From Plasmodium brasilianum (lineage: Eukaryota; Apicomplexa; Aconoidasida; Haemosporida; Plasmodiidae): 64,000 bases of DNA. Location: positions 1,008,501 through 1,072,500 of the forward strand of contig NC_090114.1 of assembly GCF_023973825.1 (NCBI RefSeq), written 5' to 3'. The first letter of the stretch is position 1; every line of letters begins with the position of its first letter. Positions 36,921 through 48,481 of the stretch are shown one piece after another. The notes under the pieces were generated by a model. That model saw only the letters and a list, made by a program, of their open reading frames with translations, was not told where the DNA came from and made no database searches. Both the position numbers and the translations under genes were made by a program.

Positions 36921-37075
36921 TTATGTGTATTTTTGCATATTTCTGTGTATTTTTGCATATGTCTGTGTATTTTTGCATATTTCTGTGTATTTTTGCATAT
37001 TTCTGTGTATTTTTGCATATGTCTGTGTATTTTTGCATATTACTGTGTATTTTTGCATATTATTATGTATTTTTT
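36921..37075. repeat. 20-bp tandem repeat, about 8 copies
   Basis: Unit GTGTATTTTTGCATATTTCT with ATGT/ATTA variants. Confidence 0.9.
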
Positions 37076-37143
37076 CGTATTTTTTTTTTTTTTTTTTTTT
37101 TATCACAACAGATATTGTAGCTTCCGAATGAGTTTATTTATTT

Positions 37144-37655
37144 TTAAAGGTTGTTAAGTGTAAAATAGTCATATGATTTTTTTTCTATTTTTTTTTTCAT
37201 CTTCATTTTGTTTTTCCGTCTTTTTAGCCTACCTCCTTCATTTTTTTGTTCTATTTTAATGAAAATACGAAAAAGCTCCGAAAAATTTTGTTCAAAAAAT
37301 TTGCATACTTCGCGAAGAGTAACTATGTTTCCACTAGTATTTATTTGACCAACAGTAACTGGGCGTGAAATAAAATTTCTTAAATGTAGCGTACCATTTT
37401 ATGAAAAAAAAAAATAAATAAATTGTGTTAGCTCGTTCGTTCAACGCATATGAGCGGGTACATGTAAATATGTATGTGTATATATATATATATATATATG
37501 CACAATTACTTGAAATGTATTAGTTTTCTCGCAATTTTTCTATGTATTTTTTTTCCCCCCAATGTTCTAACATATCGCTTATGCTGCACAAAAAGATTTT
37601 TTCTATACACCTTTGCTTAATTTGGTTCAGTTTTGTTTTGTTTTGCTTTATTTTG

Positions 37656-37711
<56 letters not shown>

Positions 37712-39059
37712 ATTGTTTAAGTGTTATAAATAACAATGCATGTTTTTATTTTTTTCATATTTAAAAAGAGTAAGTAAAGAATAGTTTGTGCATAGCTGCA
37801 ACTGTGAAGTAGTAAGTTTTCCGCATGCAACGCGTTATACAAGTATGCATGTGCACATATATGTATATATATATATATATATAAATGTGTATATGGTATG
37901 TATATGTATGTGTATATGGTATGTATATGTATGTGTATATGTATGTGCATACGTATGTGTATATGTATGTGCATACGTATGTGTATATGTATGTGCATAC
38001 GTATGTGTATATGTATGTGCATACGTATGTGTATATGTATGTATATTATATATACACACTGCGTTTTCGTACTAGCCTCATTAATTTTTTTTTTTTTTTT
38101 TGCGCTTTTTGGTGTGCTATATACAGAAATATGCTACAATTCCGCATATAGCAAAACTTGATATTTTTATATTTTTTTTTTTCTGTCTCATTTTATTGTG
38201 TCGTGTTTTATTATGTTACACTTTGTTATGTTATAGTTTATTATAGTAGAGTTTATTATGGTACACTTTATTATTGTACACTTTCTTATGATATACTTGT
38301 TTACACTATTTTTGTTTGTTTGATTTATTTAAAAATTATATAAAAAAAAAAAAAAAGAAAAAATATTGCATTTGTATGTCAAAAATTAGGAAGACGAAGA
38401 AAATAATATAAAATTAAAAAAGCAATATTTTCTTTTTTTCATACATAAGAATTTTTATTTTGTTTAATTTAATTTTGTTTTTCTGTATTTTGTTTTGTTT
38501 TTCTGTATTTTGTTTTGTTTTTCTGTATTTTGTTTTGTTTTTCTGTATTTTGTTTTGTTTTATTTTATTTTGTTTTTCTGTATTTTGTTTTGTTTTTCTG
38601 TATTTTGTTTTGTTTTTCTGTATTTTGTTTTGTTTTTCTGTATTTTGTTTTGTTTTTCTGTATTTTGTTTTATTTTGTTTTATTTTTTTTTTTCCCTTCC
38701 TCCTCCCCCCACATAATAAGACAGAATATCTTTTCATCCAGTTAATTGAGTTATTCTATTTTTCATTGACCCCTTTTTTTTTTTTTTTTTTTTTTTTTTC
38801 ATTATTAAATGAAGTTTGTTTATTAAACTTGCACAGATTTGTTTTAAAAAAAAATCAAGGCAAAAAAAAAAAAAAAAAAAAAATAGTAAAAAATATGCTA
38901 ACAGTGTAGGCATTCTCCCTTATTTAACTTTAGTTATATAAGTGTTTACACACATAGTTTTGAAAACGAAAAAAAAAAAGGAGAAGACTGATTTTACACA
39001 CTTTGTTCCAAATACTCACTTGTTATATCAGTGTTTATAAGTCTCTCCTTCTTTTCCAT
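37144..39059 (-). CDS. Candidate small two-exon gene, 84 aa, unknown
   Basis: Exon 1 is 39020-39059: ATG in context AAAAATGGA, encoding MEKKERLINTDIT, ending in phase 1 at donor ACAA|GTGAGT. Exon 2 is 37144-37358: acceptor CACGCCCAG|TTACTG, entering in phase 1 and encoding TVGQINTSGNIVTLREVCKF then FEQNFSELFRIFIKIEQKNE, a basic tail and SYDYFTLNNL before TAA. Exon 2 is mostly not low complexity and stays open for over 80 codons upstream of its stop. The 1.66-kb intron is filled with tandem repeats and poly(T). I do not recognise the family. A missed intermediate exon is possible. Confidence 0.5.
37885..38050. repeat. 24-bp tandem repeat
   Basis: Units of GTGTATATGTATGTGCATAC plus ATGT, about five copies, preceded by GTATATGGTATGTATATGTA. 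Within the intron of the candidate gene. Confidence 0.85.
38473..38680. repeat. 20-bp tandem repeat
   Basis: About ten copies of TTTTTCTGTATTTTGTTTTG, with one interrupted copy near 38560. Confidence 0.9.
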
Positions 39060-39225
39060 TTTTGTTACTAATAATGTTTTTTAGTATTCACCAATTAAGT
39101 GTATCACCATATATTTTTTTTTTATCTTCTTCACTTCTACATATTTTTCAAGATGTAAAATGCGATATATTTCTTATTTGGTTTTATACGTGAATATGCG
39201 TATGTAAGAATTTAAGTATATATGT

Positions 39226-39350
39226 ATGTATATATGTATGTATATATGTATTATATATGTATTATATATGTATTATATATGTATGTATATATGTATTATA
39301 TATGTATTATATATGTATTATATATGTATTATATATGTATTATATATGTA
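39226..39350. repeat. ATATATGTATT microsatellite-like repeat
   Basis: 11-bp units TATGTATTATA with occasional ATGTATGTATAT blocks. Confidence 0.75.
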
Positions 39351-40029
39351 CCTATATTTTTTTTTTTTTCGGGAAATATTCCCCCATCTATTTAAACTTA
39401 AAAAGATGGTCAAATTTTCCCCTGTACGTTAAGATTTTTTCTGAACTTTATGAAAAAGAGTACTGTAACAGTTATGAGATATCGCTCTTCTGTTGTTAAT
39501 GTATGTTATTATTCATATATCTTAGTGTGCATTCAGTTATAATTGTACAAAAGCACACGTAGCTTTTATGTATATATGTATATATATATATATGTATGTA
39601 CATTTCATCTTTTTGCATAAAATACTACAATCCATATGTGTGTACGTATATACATCAATACATACTTACCCACACATATATACATACTACATAAGTACGT
39701 ATAACCATATATCCATAATAGTATGATAGAAAAAGACTATTTGTTTTTTAGTTTATTATTCTATTATTTTATTATTATTATTATTTTTTTTTTTTTTTGA
39801 GTGTTCGAAGAAAACAGGCGTCTTTACGTGTACATGTAAATCTGCAATGCATGTACATGTTAATGCATAAATATATTGGAAGAAATAGGTACATATGTAT
39901 GCATGTGTGCGAGCTTATGTATGTATATGAGCATAGAAGAAGCAAAACGAACAAAAAAAGCATCACAGGCATTGCCTTCACTATAGATGCCATTCCGATT
40001 GCTCTAAAATCATCGAACAGTTAAAAAGA

Positions 40030-42427
40030 ATGTTTGAAATAAAAAAAGAGATAATACAAAACAGCAAGAAAAAAGACACTGATTCATTCAAGAAATCAGA
40101 TGATAACACATCAACATATAACAGCAAGGAAAGTGTAAATAATTTTGATAAATGTGAAAACAACAGTAGTTCATGTTCAGATGAAAAAATAAGTAAAGAA
40201 TATCCTCGTGTACAGAACACACTCGATGACAGCAACGAAAATCATAGCGGTAATAATCGCAGAAATAATCGAAGCAATAACAACAATAACAACAACAATA
40301 ACAATAACAACAACAATAACAATAACAATAACAATAACAACAACAATAACAAGAACAAGAACAAGAACAACAAGAACAACAACGGCAGTAATAACCATAA
40401 TAACTTTTTTTACGAAAGCTCGTTTCATAAAAAGAAAATAAAGAAAAAAATATACTCTCCTTTTATCCGAAATAATAGCGAATATTTTCAAAGTAGTGAT
40501 GATATAAGTAGCAATATTAGCAGCTGTACTATTCGAAAAGGGAATAAAGAAATTCTGAACAGTAAATATAATTTGAATAAAAGCACAGACGAAGATAAAA
40601 AAGATATAAACAATTGTAAATTACAAGATTTTACCCATCTACAGAATAATTTGTATGAAAGAAGTTTAAACAATTCGTTTAGTTTAACACGGAACGAAAT
40701 AAAGTACTACTGTGAAAATAATAGAGTCAATAAGCATTTCGGTGAAGAGGGAGGTAAGGGAAACTTGAAATTAAATATGAACGGGGTTAGCTTAGTTGGT
40801 GGAGTGAACAGGGTGAACGATGTTACCCATAACAGTGCTAATCATAACAATGCTAGCAGCTCATACAACGAGGAGAACTTGTTTTACAAACCTAATAAAA
40901 TAAGCTGTGAGAGAAATAAAGCACATAAGAAGTCTCCCCTAGGATGTAATTTAAAAAAAACAAATAATATGAATTATGAAAATGATAATACTATGTTTAG
41001 TGAAATGGTGAAAAAATCATTTGATATAAATGAAAAATGTATTAACAATAATACAAAAATAAAAATAAAAAGATTATGTGAAAAAATTGAAGGGTTTGAA
41101 AAAGAAATAAAAAATGAAATATTACAAAAAAAAAATGTAGAAAAAGAAAAAATTTATGTTATTAGAGAAGCAATTAATAAACTGGAAAAAAATTTAAATA
41201 ATGAAATTAAAAAAAGAATTGAACATAATAGGAATATTCAAAATATATTTTCATCCGAGATTTTAAAGGTACAAGAAAAAATAGAAAACGTTGTAAATGA
41301 CAAAGTAAATGAAATTGAAAATGCGATAAAAGTTCTAAACGATAAAATTAATACTATAAGTGTTAATATTGAAAATGAAAAAATTAAGTGCATTCAAAAT
41401 TTAGAGAAGAAGAATAATAATATAGCAAAAGAGTTTTCTAATCTGCAGTCTTCTTTTCAACAAGACAAAATAAATAACAAGGAAAAGGAAAACAACATTT
41501 GTAAGAAGCTCGAAGAAATTGAGAAAAAGTCCGAGAGCAAAATAGAGACAGAAAAGGTATTCCATGCATGTATTAGCAAATGTTTTGTGTGTGTAGTTTG
41601 TACTTATGTGGTGTATATCCCCTGCACGCGTAATGTGTGAAGTTGCAAGCATGTTAAGAATGCAAATGTAACATGACTGAACAAATTTATATTTTTGCGC
41701 TTTAAAACGTGCACAATTAAATGTGCATAGTAACATATGCATAGGGGTGGGAACGCGGACAGGAACTTGTGCAAAAGGAATAAAAAATGATGCAAAAATA
41801 AGAAAAATGGGTAATTTTTATTATGTACGCATTTTTCCTTTTGACCAGTTCTGTTCAGGCAATTTGTGCACATTCAATATATGCATTGTATCTGCATTGT
41901 CCATTTATATTACTATCCTGTTGCGCTAACACATGCCACTAATTTTTTTTTTTTTTTTTTTTCCTGACTTGTTCATATTTTTTCATATTTAAAAATTAGT
42001 GAATTATTTATTTTGCGCCATCGAGCATGCCAACACCTATATTTTTGAAAAAAATGCTAACCTTTTGTTATCTCAATAAATAAGAAGCATAAGTGCAGTG
42101 ATATATCCTCCTTTTTTTTACCTTTTCATTTATTCCTTTTTGCATTTTGCATTAACACCGCTAATTTATACCCGTCGTTTTTCTTTTTAGAACATTCGAG
42201 ACAGCAAGTACCAGGAAATAATATCATATATTGAAGAAATAAAAAAGGAGAAGAAAGGGAAAAATGAGAATTTTCAAAATTTTGTACTGGAAGAAATTGC
42301 AACAATAAAAAATGGATTAATATTAGAGTCTCAAGCAAGAGAAGCGGCAGATGATGATATTGTACAGGCAGTTAATCACTACACAAAGGCATTACAGGAC
42401 TCACTAAGACTTATCAATTCGAATTAA
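40030..42427 (+). CDS. SF-assemblin (striated-fibre assemblin) family protein
   Basis: Coiled-coil filament protein. In Toxoplasma, SFA fibres link the centrosome to the budding daughter. Exons 40030-41556 and 42191-42427 join in phase 0 (GAAAAG|GTATTC ... TTTTTAG|AACATT), giving 587 aa. Residues about 1-330 are low complexity, with a pure Asn run (about 80-105). From about 340 to the end there is continuous heptad-rich coiled coil: KRLCEKIEGFEKEIKNEI, REAINKLEKNLNNEIKKRIE, NRNIQNIFSSEILKVQEKIE. It ends NHYTKALQDSLRLINSN, typical of assemblins. The family is usually about 250-300 aa, so the N-terminal extension is unusual. The frame upstream of the ATG is open back to 39937 without another ATG. 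The stop at 41638 belongs to the unspliced frame. Confidence 0.85.
40273..40350 (+). repeat. Coding AAC/AAT run (poly-Asn)
   Basis: Trinucleotide AAC/AAT repeat encoding about 26 Asn in the SF-assemblin extension. Confidence 0.9.
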
Positions 42428-42499
42428 AAATAAATAAAGCCAAAATGGGTACAAGGAAACAGTGAGAATAATACAACATGCGCCCGTTTATACATAAAT

Positions 42500-42640
42500 A
42501 TATATGTATATGTGTAAGTATATGTGTAAGTATATGTGTAAGTACATGTGTAAGTATATGTGTAAGTACATGTGTATGTATATGTGTAAGTACATGTTTA
42601 AGTATATATGTAAGTACATGTGTAAGTATATATGTACATA
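42500..42640. repeat. GTGTAAGTATAT / GTGTAAGTACAT repeat
   Basis: 12-bp units alternating TATAT and TACAT versions downstream of the SF-assemblin stop. Confidence 0.85.
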
Positions 42641-42784
42641 TATATACATATATTTATATATATATTATGAAGCAAAAATCGATGTGCCTTCAAATATTTT
42701 ATATTGGTAATTATTCTTAATTTTTTTTTAACGTTTCAAAAAAAATTTCTACTCTTGATGATCCCAGTTTGTTTTTTATACGTT

Positions 42785-42915
42785 CTCTCATGCTTTCTCT
42801 TATACGTACTATCACATGTTCTATCGTATGATTTATCACACGTTCTTTCATATGATCTGTTGTATGCTCTCATATGTTCCCTCATATGTTCCCTCATATG
42901 TTCCCCCAAATATCC
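42785..42915. repeat. About 13-bp CTCATATGTTCC-type repeat
   Basis: Degenerate 12-14-bp units (ATCACATGTTCT, CTCATATGTTCC). Recent copies are near-identical at 42870-42905. Confidence 0.75.
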
Positions 42916-43944
42916 CCTCATACTTTTTCATGTTTTCTTATACTCTCTAGCACTACCTTACATGCTCTCACATTTTCTTATATATTTTTATGTATTTGTT
43001 TTTTCCGTTTTTCCGTTTTTCGGTTTTTCCTTTTTTCCTTTTTATTATTATTATTTGTCCCTTACATTTTTAGTTTTTAAGGAGGAAAAAAAAATAGGAA
43101 ATATACACATATTTGTATTACCCTACTTTTGAATATTGAAAAATAATAAACTTATCAAAACAATGCAAAAAAAAAAAAAAAAAAAAAAATTTTTTAATAA
43201 AAAGTTATTTATTATTCTATTTAATTTATTTTTATTTCCCATCGCAAACAGATTATGTCATATGTATAAGAAGTAAGTTGTCTGGATGAGCTTCTTAGAG
43301 TAGTCAAGCTTAATGTTGTTCGTCCTTTAGTAAAATAACAGCACATAAGTACATACTAATAAACGTACATACAAACATGCATACAAACGTTCAAACAAAC
43401 GTGCAAACAAACGTGCATATGTATATTTATATATATGCACATACATAAAATTTCCGTGTAACATGTTGATCTAACTTTATCGTTTCCCTTTCTTTTCTTT
43501 TGTTTTGTTTTCCATATTATTAAACATATACATATAACAGTACTTTGGTTGTGCTTATATATATGTATGCCTACGGGAACCTATACAATATAATTAATAT
43601 ATTTAATGCTGCGTACATGTGATAATATTTGAAAAATGAAAGTACGAATGAAGTTTGAGCCTACTATTCTGCTAAATTTTTGCTTTTCTCATCTTTTTTT
43701 TTTTTTTTTTTTTTTTTTGTTATATAACGCAGAAACCGTCGGCACATATTGTTCATATTATGTGCTGTTATATTATGGCATAGTGAAGTGCTTAAGACTA
43801 TATATGAACAAATTATTTAAAAAAAAAAAAAAAAAAAATGTATTTATGTTAAAAATAAAAAACGTAAATCGCTGATTTAAATAAAAGCAAAATTTTTATT
43901 ATATTTTAAATAGAATAAGAAGAAAAAATATACATAAAGTCAAT

Positions 43945-44281
43945 TTAGTGGCAATTATTATTATTGTCGTAATTTAATGAATTCCCTCTGGGAGGAAAAT
44001 TTGCCCGCCATATATTTTTCTTGTTCCTGTTCATGCTATTATTGCGTCGAAAAGGGGAAGCTACAAAAAAGGCTCCTGTATACATTTTCCACTTACGTAC
44101 AATCATCCGTATGAATTAATAAATATTTATACGTACATATGCATATATATATATATACATTATACATATATAAGAATATATATTTTATACGTATACAATT
44201 GTATGACCTTGAAAATGAGCTTGTCCTTTTATGGTTTTTAAGTTGCTTTAATTTGGGACTAAAAGAATTAAAACATTGCAT
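43945..44281 (-). CDS. Candidate small two-exon gene, 68 aa, basic, unknown
   Basis: Exon 1 is 44191-44281, encoding MQCFNSFSPKLKQLKNHKRT then SSFSRSYNCI, ending in phase 1 at TATAC|GTATAA. Exon 2 is 43945-44060, after acceptor TTTTTTGTAG, entering in phase 1 and encoding SPFRRNNSMNRNKKNIWRAN then FPPRGNSLNYDNNNNCH and TAA. The product is strongly basic with Ser/Arg pairs and no hydrophobic core, possibly RNA-binding (inference). A second acceptor 15 nt upstream (TACAG|GAGCC) is in the same phase. The donor is moderate. No family recognised. Confidence 0.4.
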
Positions 44282-44706
44282 ATTTAAAAAAAGAAAAAAA
44301 AAATGCGTATGATGTTTTGTAAAAGAAGCGTAATAACCTTCCTTCGTTTTTCCTTTTTTCTCCTTTTTTCTCCTTTTTTCTCTTTTTTTCTTTTCTTCCC
44401 TTTCCCTTTTTCATTTTTGTGCATATTTATTTCATGTGATAATTCGTTACGCATCTGAAACACTTAGCCGAATTAAATTTTGAAATTTCACTAGTCCAAA
44501 AAAAAAAAAAAAAAAAAAAAATAGGGAAACAATTACAGCATAGTAAAGGCTTTAGTACTCTTAAATGCGCATAACCAAGTGAAGAGTGATACATACATAA
44601 ATGCGTACATATCTATACACGTACCTATGTATGCACATGTATAAAGCAAATATACCAAAAGAAACATCCCAGCATAACCTGAAGAATAAACAATCGAGGG
44701 ACTGCC

Positions 44707-47700
44707 ATGGACAACGAAGATGTAATAGCAAAAAACATTTTTGGAAAAAATGAAAAAATGAAAAAAAAAAAAAGAAAAAAAAAGTTTAAGAAAGATTTAC
44801 TCTCTACTTCATCATCAAGTAAAACATTAGAAAAGCGTTCTAAAATTATCAAGAGAATACAAAAGAAGAAAAAATTTTCAGATGGTGCAATGGTAATGCT
44901 AGGTGGGGAGCAGAAATGGAAAAAGAGGAACGTAAAGGAAAATGCCTTAAATAGTGGAATACTCAATGACGGGAAAAATAAACGTACTGGTAAAACTGGA
45001 GGAAAAGGAAAAAAAATTAACATTCATAGTTCTAGTGAAGATAATAGGGAAGATAAGGAATGCTTACATAACAATTGTTATACGAGTGATAATGTTTCCC
45101 AGGGGACTTATGAAAAGGGGAGTAGTCTTAGGAATCGAGTAAAAAGAAAGGAGAGTCAAAAGAAAAGATTTGACAAAGGGAGGGGAAAAAATAAAGGGGA
45201 AAAAATAAAGGGAAAAAAAAAAATTAGTAATAGTAATGGAAACATGTCAAATGAAGATAACACTGCCGATGATGCATACTCCTTTTCGTCATTTGAAGGT
45301 AAATTTGGATATATAAAAGATAAGAAAACGTTAAAAGAAAAAATGCTTCTTATGGATAAGTATTCGGACGATATGAATAATGGTAATGATGAAAAGAAAG
45401 GAAAACATTCCTCTGCAACCAGCTTTATAAATTTTTTGAAAACTTTTAATGAAAAGGAGAAAGAAAATATATTGTTGAGGACAGTGAAGAGTAAGGACAA
45501 TGAAGAGGAGGGCGAGGAAGAGAATGACGATACGTTATACAGATATTTGCCACAAAAGGATGATATATATAAAGTTAATAAACCTGATGAGTACATAGAT
45601 ATTGCTGACCTTATTCATCCTGTGGAAAATGTATTAGAAAATAAAGTTATGAGTGATATTAACGTGTTAATAAATGAAGATGATAAGAAGCGTAAATATA
45701 ATAATAATAGTAAACATAGACATATTTCAGTCTTAGAAGAAGAGAAAATTAATGGACAAATCGAGTATATCAGGAATGTAGAAGCTTTAAATAAAATGAA
45801 TAAGTCATATCATGTTATACAGAATTCCCAACGAGTTTTATTTGGTCATAAGGGTAAAGAGGAGGAGAGTCTCACCTCCGATGAATACCTTAACAAAGGC
45901 CTGTTAAAAAGATATAACAAAACGAAGGTATACTGGAGTGGTAGTTATGATGTCAATAAGGGAGAAAGCAACGGTTACTCTATTAGAGGTAAGGAGGAGA
46001 ACTTGGGGGCGAGTGATAATTCTAAAGCGGTAGGTTCGGGGGTAGGTGTAGCTGTGGGTGATCCGACTGGGGCAGATTTTTCGGCGCAAGATTTTGAAGA
46101 AGAGATGAGAAAGAATTTAGAAAAATCAAAAATGCTAATAGTGTCTGATGATATTTTAAAAAATGAAAAAGAAAGAAAAAGAGAAGAATTAAGGAAAATT
46201 GCACAGCTAAAAATGCTACTATTAAAAGAACGGAAAAAAAATATGTATAGAAAACATATTAAATCTAAATCGTATAGAAAATATCTAAGAATAAAAGAAA
46301 AAAGAGAAGAAGAAAAAATATTGGATCAATTATATTTGGAGCATCCTGACCTAGCTAGAGATATCAGTAATTATGAAAAAGAATATGCACAAAAAAGAAA
46401 TATTATAAATAATGTAAAAAAGAAAAGGAAAATTGTTAGTTTACTTAACCGTTATAAGAATGAAGAACTGAGAAAACAAATTATTAAAAGCTTTCAAAGT
46501 GACAAAGAGGAAAAAACCTTGTTAAAAAAAATTATCGAAAAGACTACCATTGGAATGGAAAAGGATGATGAGGATGCCTACGCGAGTGCCAACAGGAGCG
46601 GTAGAGCGGATGAAGAAACCCCGCTTCTTCAGAGCGAAAGCGATATCGGTAGTGATGATGGTGGCAGTACTAATGATAGCGGTGGTAGCAGTGATAGCGG
46701 CGGCGATGAAGCGGAGGAGGAAAACATCAAAAAGGAAAGAAAAAAAAAAGTCAAGAGGGAGCTAAAAAAGAGAAATCTATTAAGATTTGCTTTTGTAAAA
46801 AATGCGGATGAAATTAAGAAGAATGATGAAATTTATAAAAACAGAAAAAGTATGTTACACAAAATTGAAAAGGCTAGCGATGAAAGAAATGCCTTACTAA
46901 GTGACTCTTCAGATGTTGAGAAGAAAGAAGAGTTAGTATCAGATGCTACCCATTCGAACAATAATAATGTAGGAAGATCGAGTCGTAAGGAAATTGCTAA
47001 GGCGAAGAAGGAATTAACGAATGATGCAAATTTTGTTAACATGCTGAGGAAGAGCAGCGTTTTGAACGAGGATGATGTTATTCGTAGTGAAGGGGAATCG
47101 CTTGATGGGGGCTTGGTTAAGGAGGCAGAAGAAAAGGATGCAGCCAAAGATGCGGACAAAGATGCGGACAAAGATGCGGACAAAGATGCGGACAAAGATG
47201 TGGACAAAGATGCGGACAAAGATGCGGAAAAAGATGTGGACAAAGATGCGGACAAAGATGCGGAAAAAGATGTGGACAAAGACGCGGTCAACGATACCAC
47301 TAAAGGCATAATTGACCCCAGGGGCGATCTCGGCTTCATCAACCAGATCAACGGTGAAGAGGTGTTGAAAAGCTACGGGGAAAAATTAACTATGTACAAT
47401 TTCGAGAACAACGTATTTGAAGATCTAATAAACATAAATGAAGCTATTGTGAGTAGGGAGGATGAAGAGTTGTTCGAGCTGAGTGACAGTGAAAGAGTAA
47501 GTATTGATGATATAAATATAAGTCAGTGGTGCAACTATAACACTTTGGTAAATATAGAAAAGAGTAAAATTCAGAAGGAAAAAGAAATTATCGAAAAAAA
47601 AAAAAATATACCTTTACATACTATAAATATATATAACAGAAAAGATAAAAAGTTTGACAAGTATTATGTTGATAAAATACCTTTTCCATTTAACAAAGAG

Positions 47701-47889
47701 GAATATGAAAAAACGCTAAATATAAATATAAATAAAGAAGTAAATGATATGTCAGTGTATACACACTTAATAACCCCTCGTATATCAAACAAAGTAGGTA
47801 ATATCGTTCCACCTTTGATTAGAAATCCGCATGAAATTGCAAGTATACTGACTGTGAAGAGGAAGAACAAAAACAAGTCAAAGTTATGA
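44707..47889 (+). CDS. UTP14: UTP14, U3 snoRNP / small-subunit processome protein
   Basis: Nucleolar factor needed for early 18S rRNA processing. Utp14 activates the helicase Dhr1 in yeast. Single exon, 1060 aa. The C-terminus is diagnostic: ISQWCNYNTLVNIEKSK, then HTINIYNRKDKKFDKYYVDK, IPFPFNKEEYEKTLN and ITPRISNKVGNIVPPLI. The N-terminal core appears at about 300-390 (DEYIDIADLIHPVENV, EEKINGQIEYIRNVEALNKM, SQRVLFGHKG). The middle is a long Lys/Glu coiled-coil region (RKHIKSKSYRKYLRIKEKRE) as in other Utp14 proteins. Low-complexity inserts include a DKDA repeat at about 816-860. Start ATG at 44707 gives MDNEDVIAKN. Upstream is AT-rich intergenic DNA. Confidence 0.93.
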   Translation: MDNEDVIAKNIFGKNEKMKKKKRKKKFKKDLLSTSSSSKTLEKRSKIIKRIQKKKKFSDGAMVMLGGEQKWKKRNVKENALNSGILNDGKNKRTGKTGGKGKKINIHSSSEDNREDKECLHNNCYTSDNVSQGTYEKGSSLRNRVKRKESQKKRFDKGRGKNKGEKIKGKKKISNSNGNMSNEDNTADDAYSFSSFEGKFGYIKDKKTLKEKMLLMDKYSDDMNNGNDEKKGKHSSATSFINFLKTFNEKEKENILLRTVKSKDNEEEGEEENDDTLYRYLPQKDDIYKVNKPDEYIDIADLIHPVENVLENKVMSDINVLINEDDKKRKYNNNSKHRHISVLEEEKINGQIEYIRNVEALNKMNKSYHVIQNSQRVLFGHKGKEEESLTSDEYLNKGLLKRYNKTKVYWSGSYDVNKGESNGYSIRGKEENLGASDNSKAVGSGVGVAVGDPTGADFSAQDFEEEMRKNLEKSKMLIVSDDILKNEKERKREELRKIAQLKMLLLKERKKNMYRKHIKSKSYRKYLRIKEKREEEKILDQLYLEHPDLARDISNYEKEYAQKRNIINNVKKKRKIVSLLNRYKNEELRKQIIKSFQSDKEEKTLLKKIIEKTTIGMEKDDEDAYASANRSGRADEETPLLQSESDIGSDDGGSTNDSGGSSDSGGDEAEEENIKKERKKKVKRELKKRNLLRFAFVKNADEIKKNDEIYKNRKSMLHKIEKASDERNALLSDSSDVEKKEELVSDATHSNNNNVGRSSRKEIAKAKKELTNDANFVNMLRKSSVLNEDDVIRSEGESLDGGLVKEAEEKDAAKDADKDADKDADKDADKDVDKDADKDAEKDVDKDADKDAEKDVDKDAVNDTTKGIIDPRGDLGFINQINGEEVLKSYGEKLTMYNFENNVFEDLININEAIVSREDEELFELSDSERVSIDDINISQWCNYNTLVNIEKSKIQKEKEIIEKKKNIPLHTINIYNRKDKKFDKYYVDKIPFPFNKEEYEKTLNININKEVNDMSVYTHLITPRISNKVGNIVPPLIRNPHEIASILTVKRKNKNKSKL
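47150..47285 (+). repeat. Coding 12-bp repeat (DKDA/EKDV)
   Basis: About eleven copies of GATGCGGACAAA with V and E variants in UTP14. Confidence 0.9.
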
Positions 47890-48481
47890 TTACCATGGAT
47901 AACTTTTCTTTTTTCTAACCAAAAAAGGGTGTCAACACGACAGTTCAAAAATTTTATGTTATGTAGTTCTACTTTCCCCTTTAAAATTTATTAGAGATAT
48001 GTGCACTTAGCTTATACTCACCGCAATTTGGAACTTGTCGTTTTGATTTTGCACACAAAGGGACAATATACTTTGCTCTTCCCGCATTCGTAAAGGGGGA
48101 AAAAAAAAAAAATAAATAAAAATAAAAATAAAAAACAAGTATATCTCCACTGGTAAATATCCCCCAGTGTTCTTATGGTCTAATCAACCATCTGCCATGC
48201 ATATAGATGGGCGCAAACAAATTTGCATATATTTTTTGAAAAAAAATTTAAAGTACGAATGTGGTGAGTATAATTATAATGAGCATAATTACAGCAAGGT
48301 TATTATCATTCATGCAAAATAAATGGCGCTCATTTGACATGCTAATAAGTTGAACAAAAAAAATAAAATAAATAAATGAATAAATACATGAATATATGAA
48401 TATATGAATAACTAACAGTGCTCACAGTTTGAGACGCACGGACCGCTGTACATGTTTATTTTTTTTTTTTTTTTTTTTTTT
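47890..48481. other. Convergent 3' region, UTP14 / cyclophilin-SYF2
   Basis: Holds AT-rich UTR sequence with short A and T runs. I see no gene or array. Confidence 0.6.

Larger units (their letters stand above)
35709..40029. other. Divergent intergenic region with a candidate hidden gene
   Basis: Between the WD-repeat gene (-) and SF-assemblin (+). Repeat arrays at 36921-37075, 37885-38050, 38473-38680 and 39226-39350. A poly(T) run of about 50 lies at 37661-37710 and poly(A)/poly(T) runs are frequent. A spliced minus-strand gene is proposed at 37144-39059. Confidence 0.55.
42428..44706. other. Intergenic region, SF-assemblin / UTP14, with candidate small genes
   Basis: Arrays at 42500-42640 and 42785-42915, poly(A)/poly(T) runs near 43166, 43694 and 44500. 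A candidate spliced minus-strand gene lies at 43945-44281 and a further candidate exon at 43258-43324. The UTP14 promoter should occupy the right end. Confidence 0.5.

Noticed and set aside
43636..43875. 79-codon frame with poly-Phe and poly-Lys
   Set aside because: Built around a T25 run and an A18 run. The opposite strand is also open.
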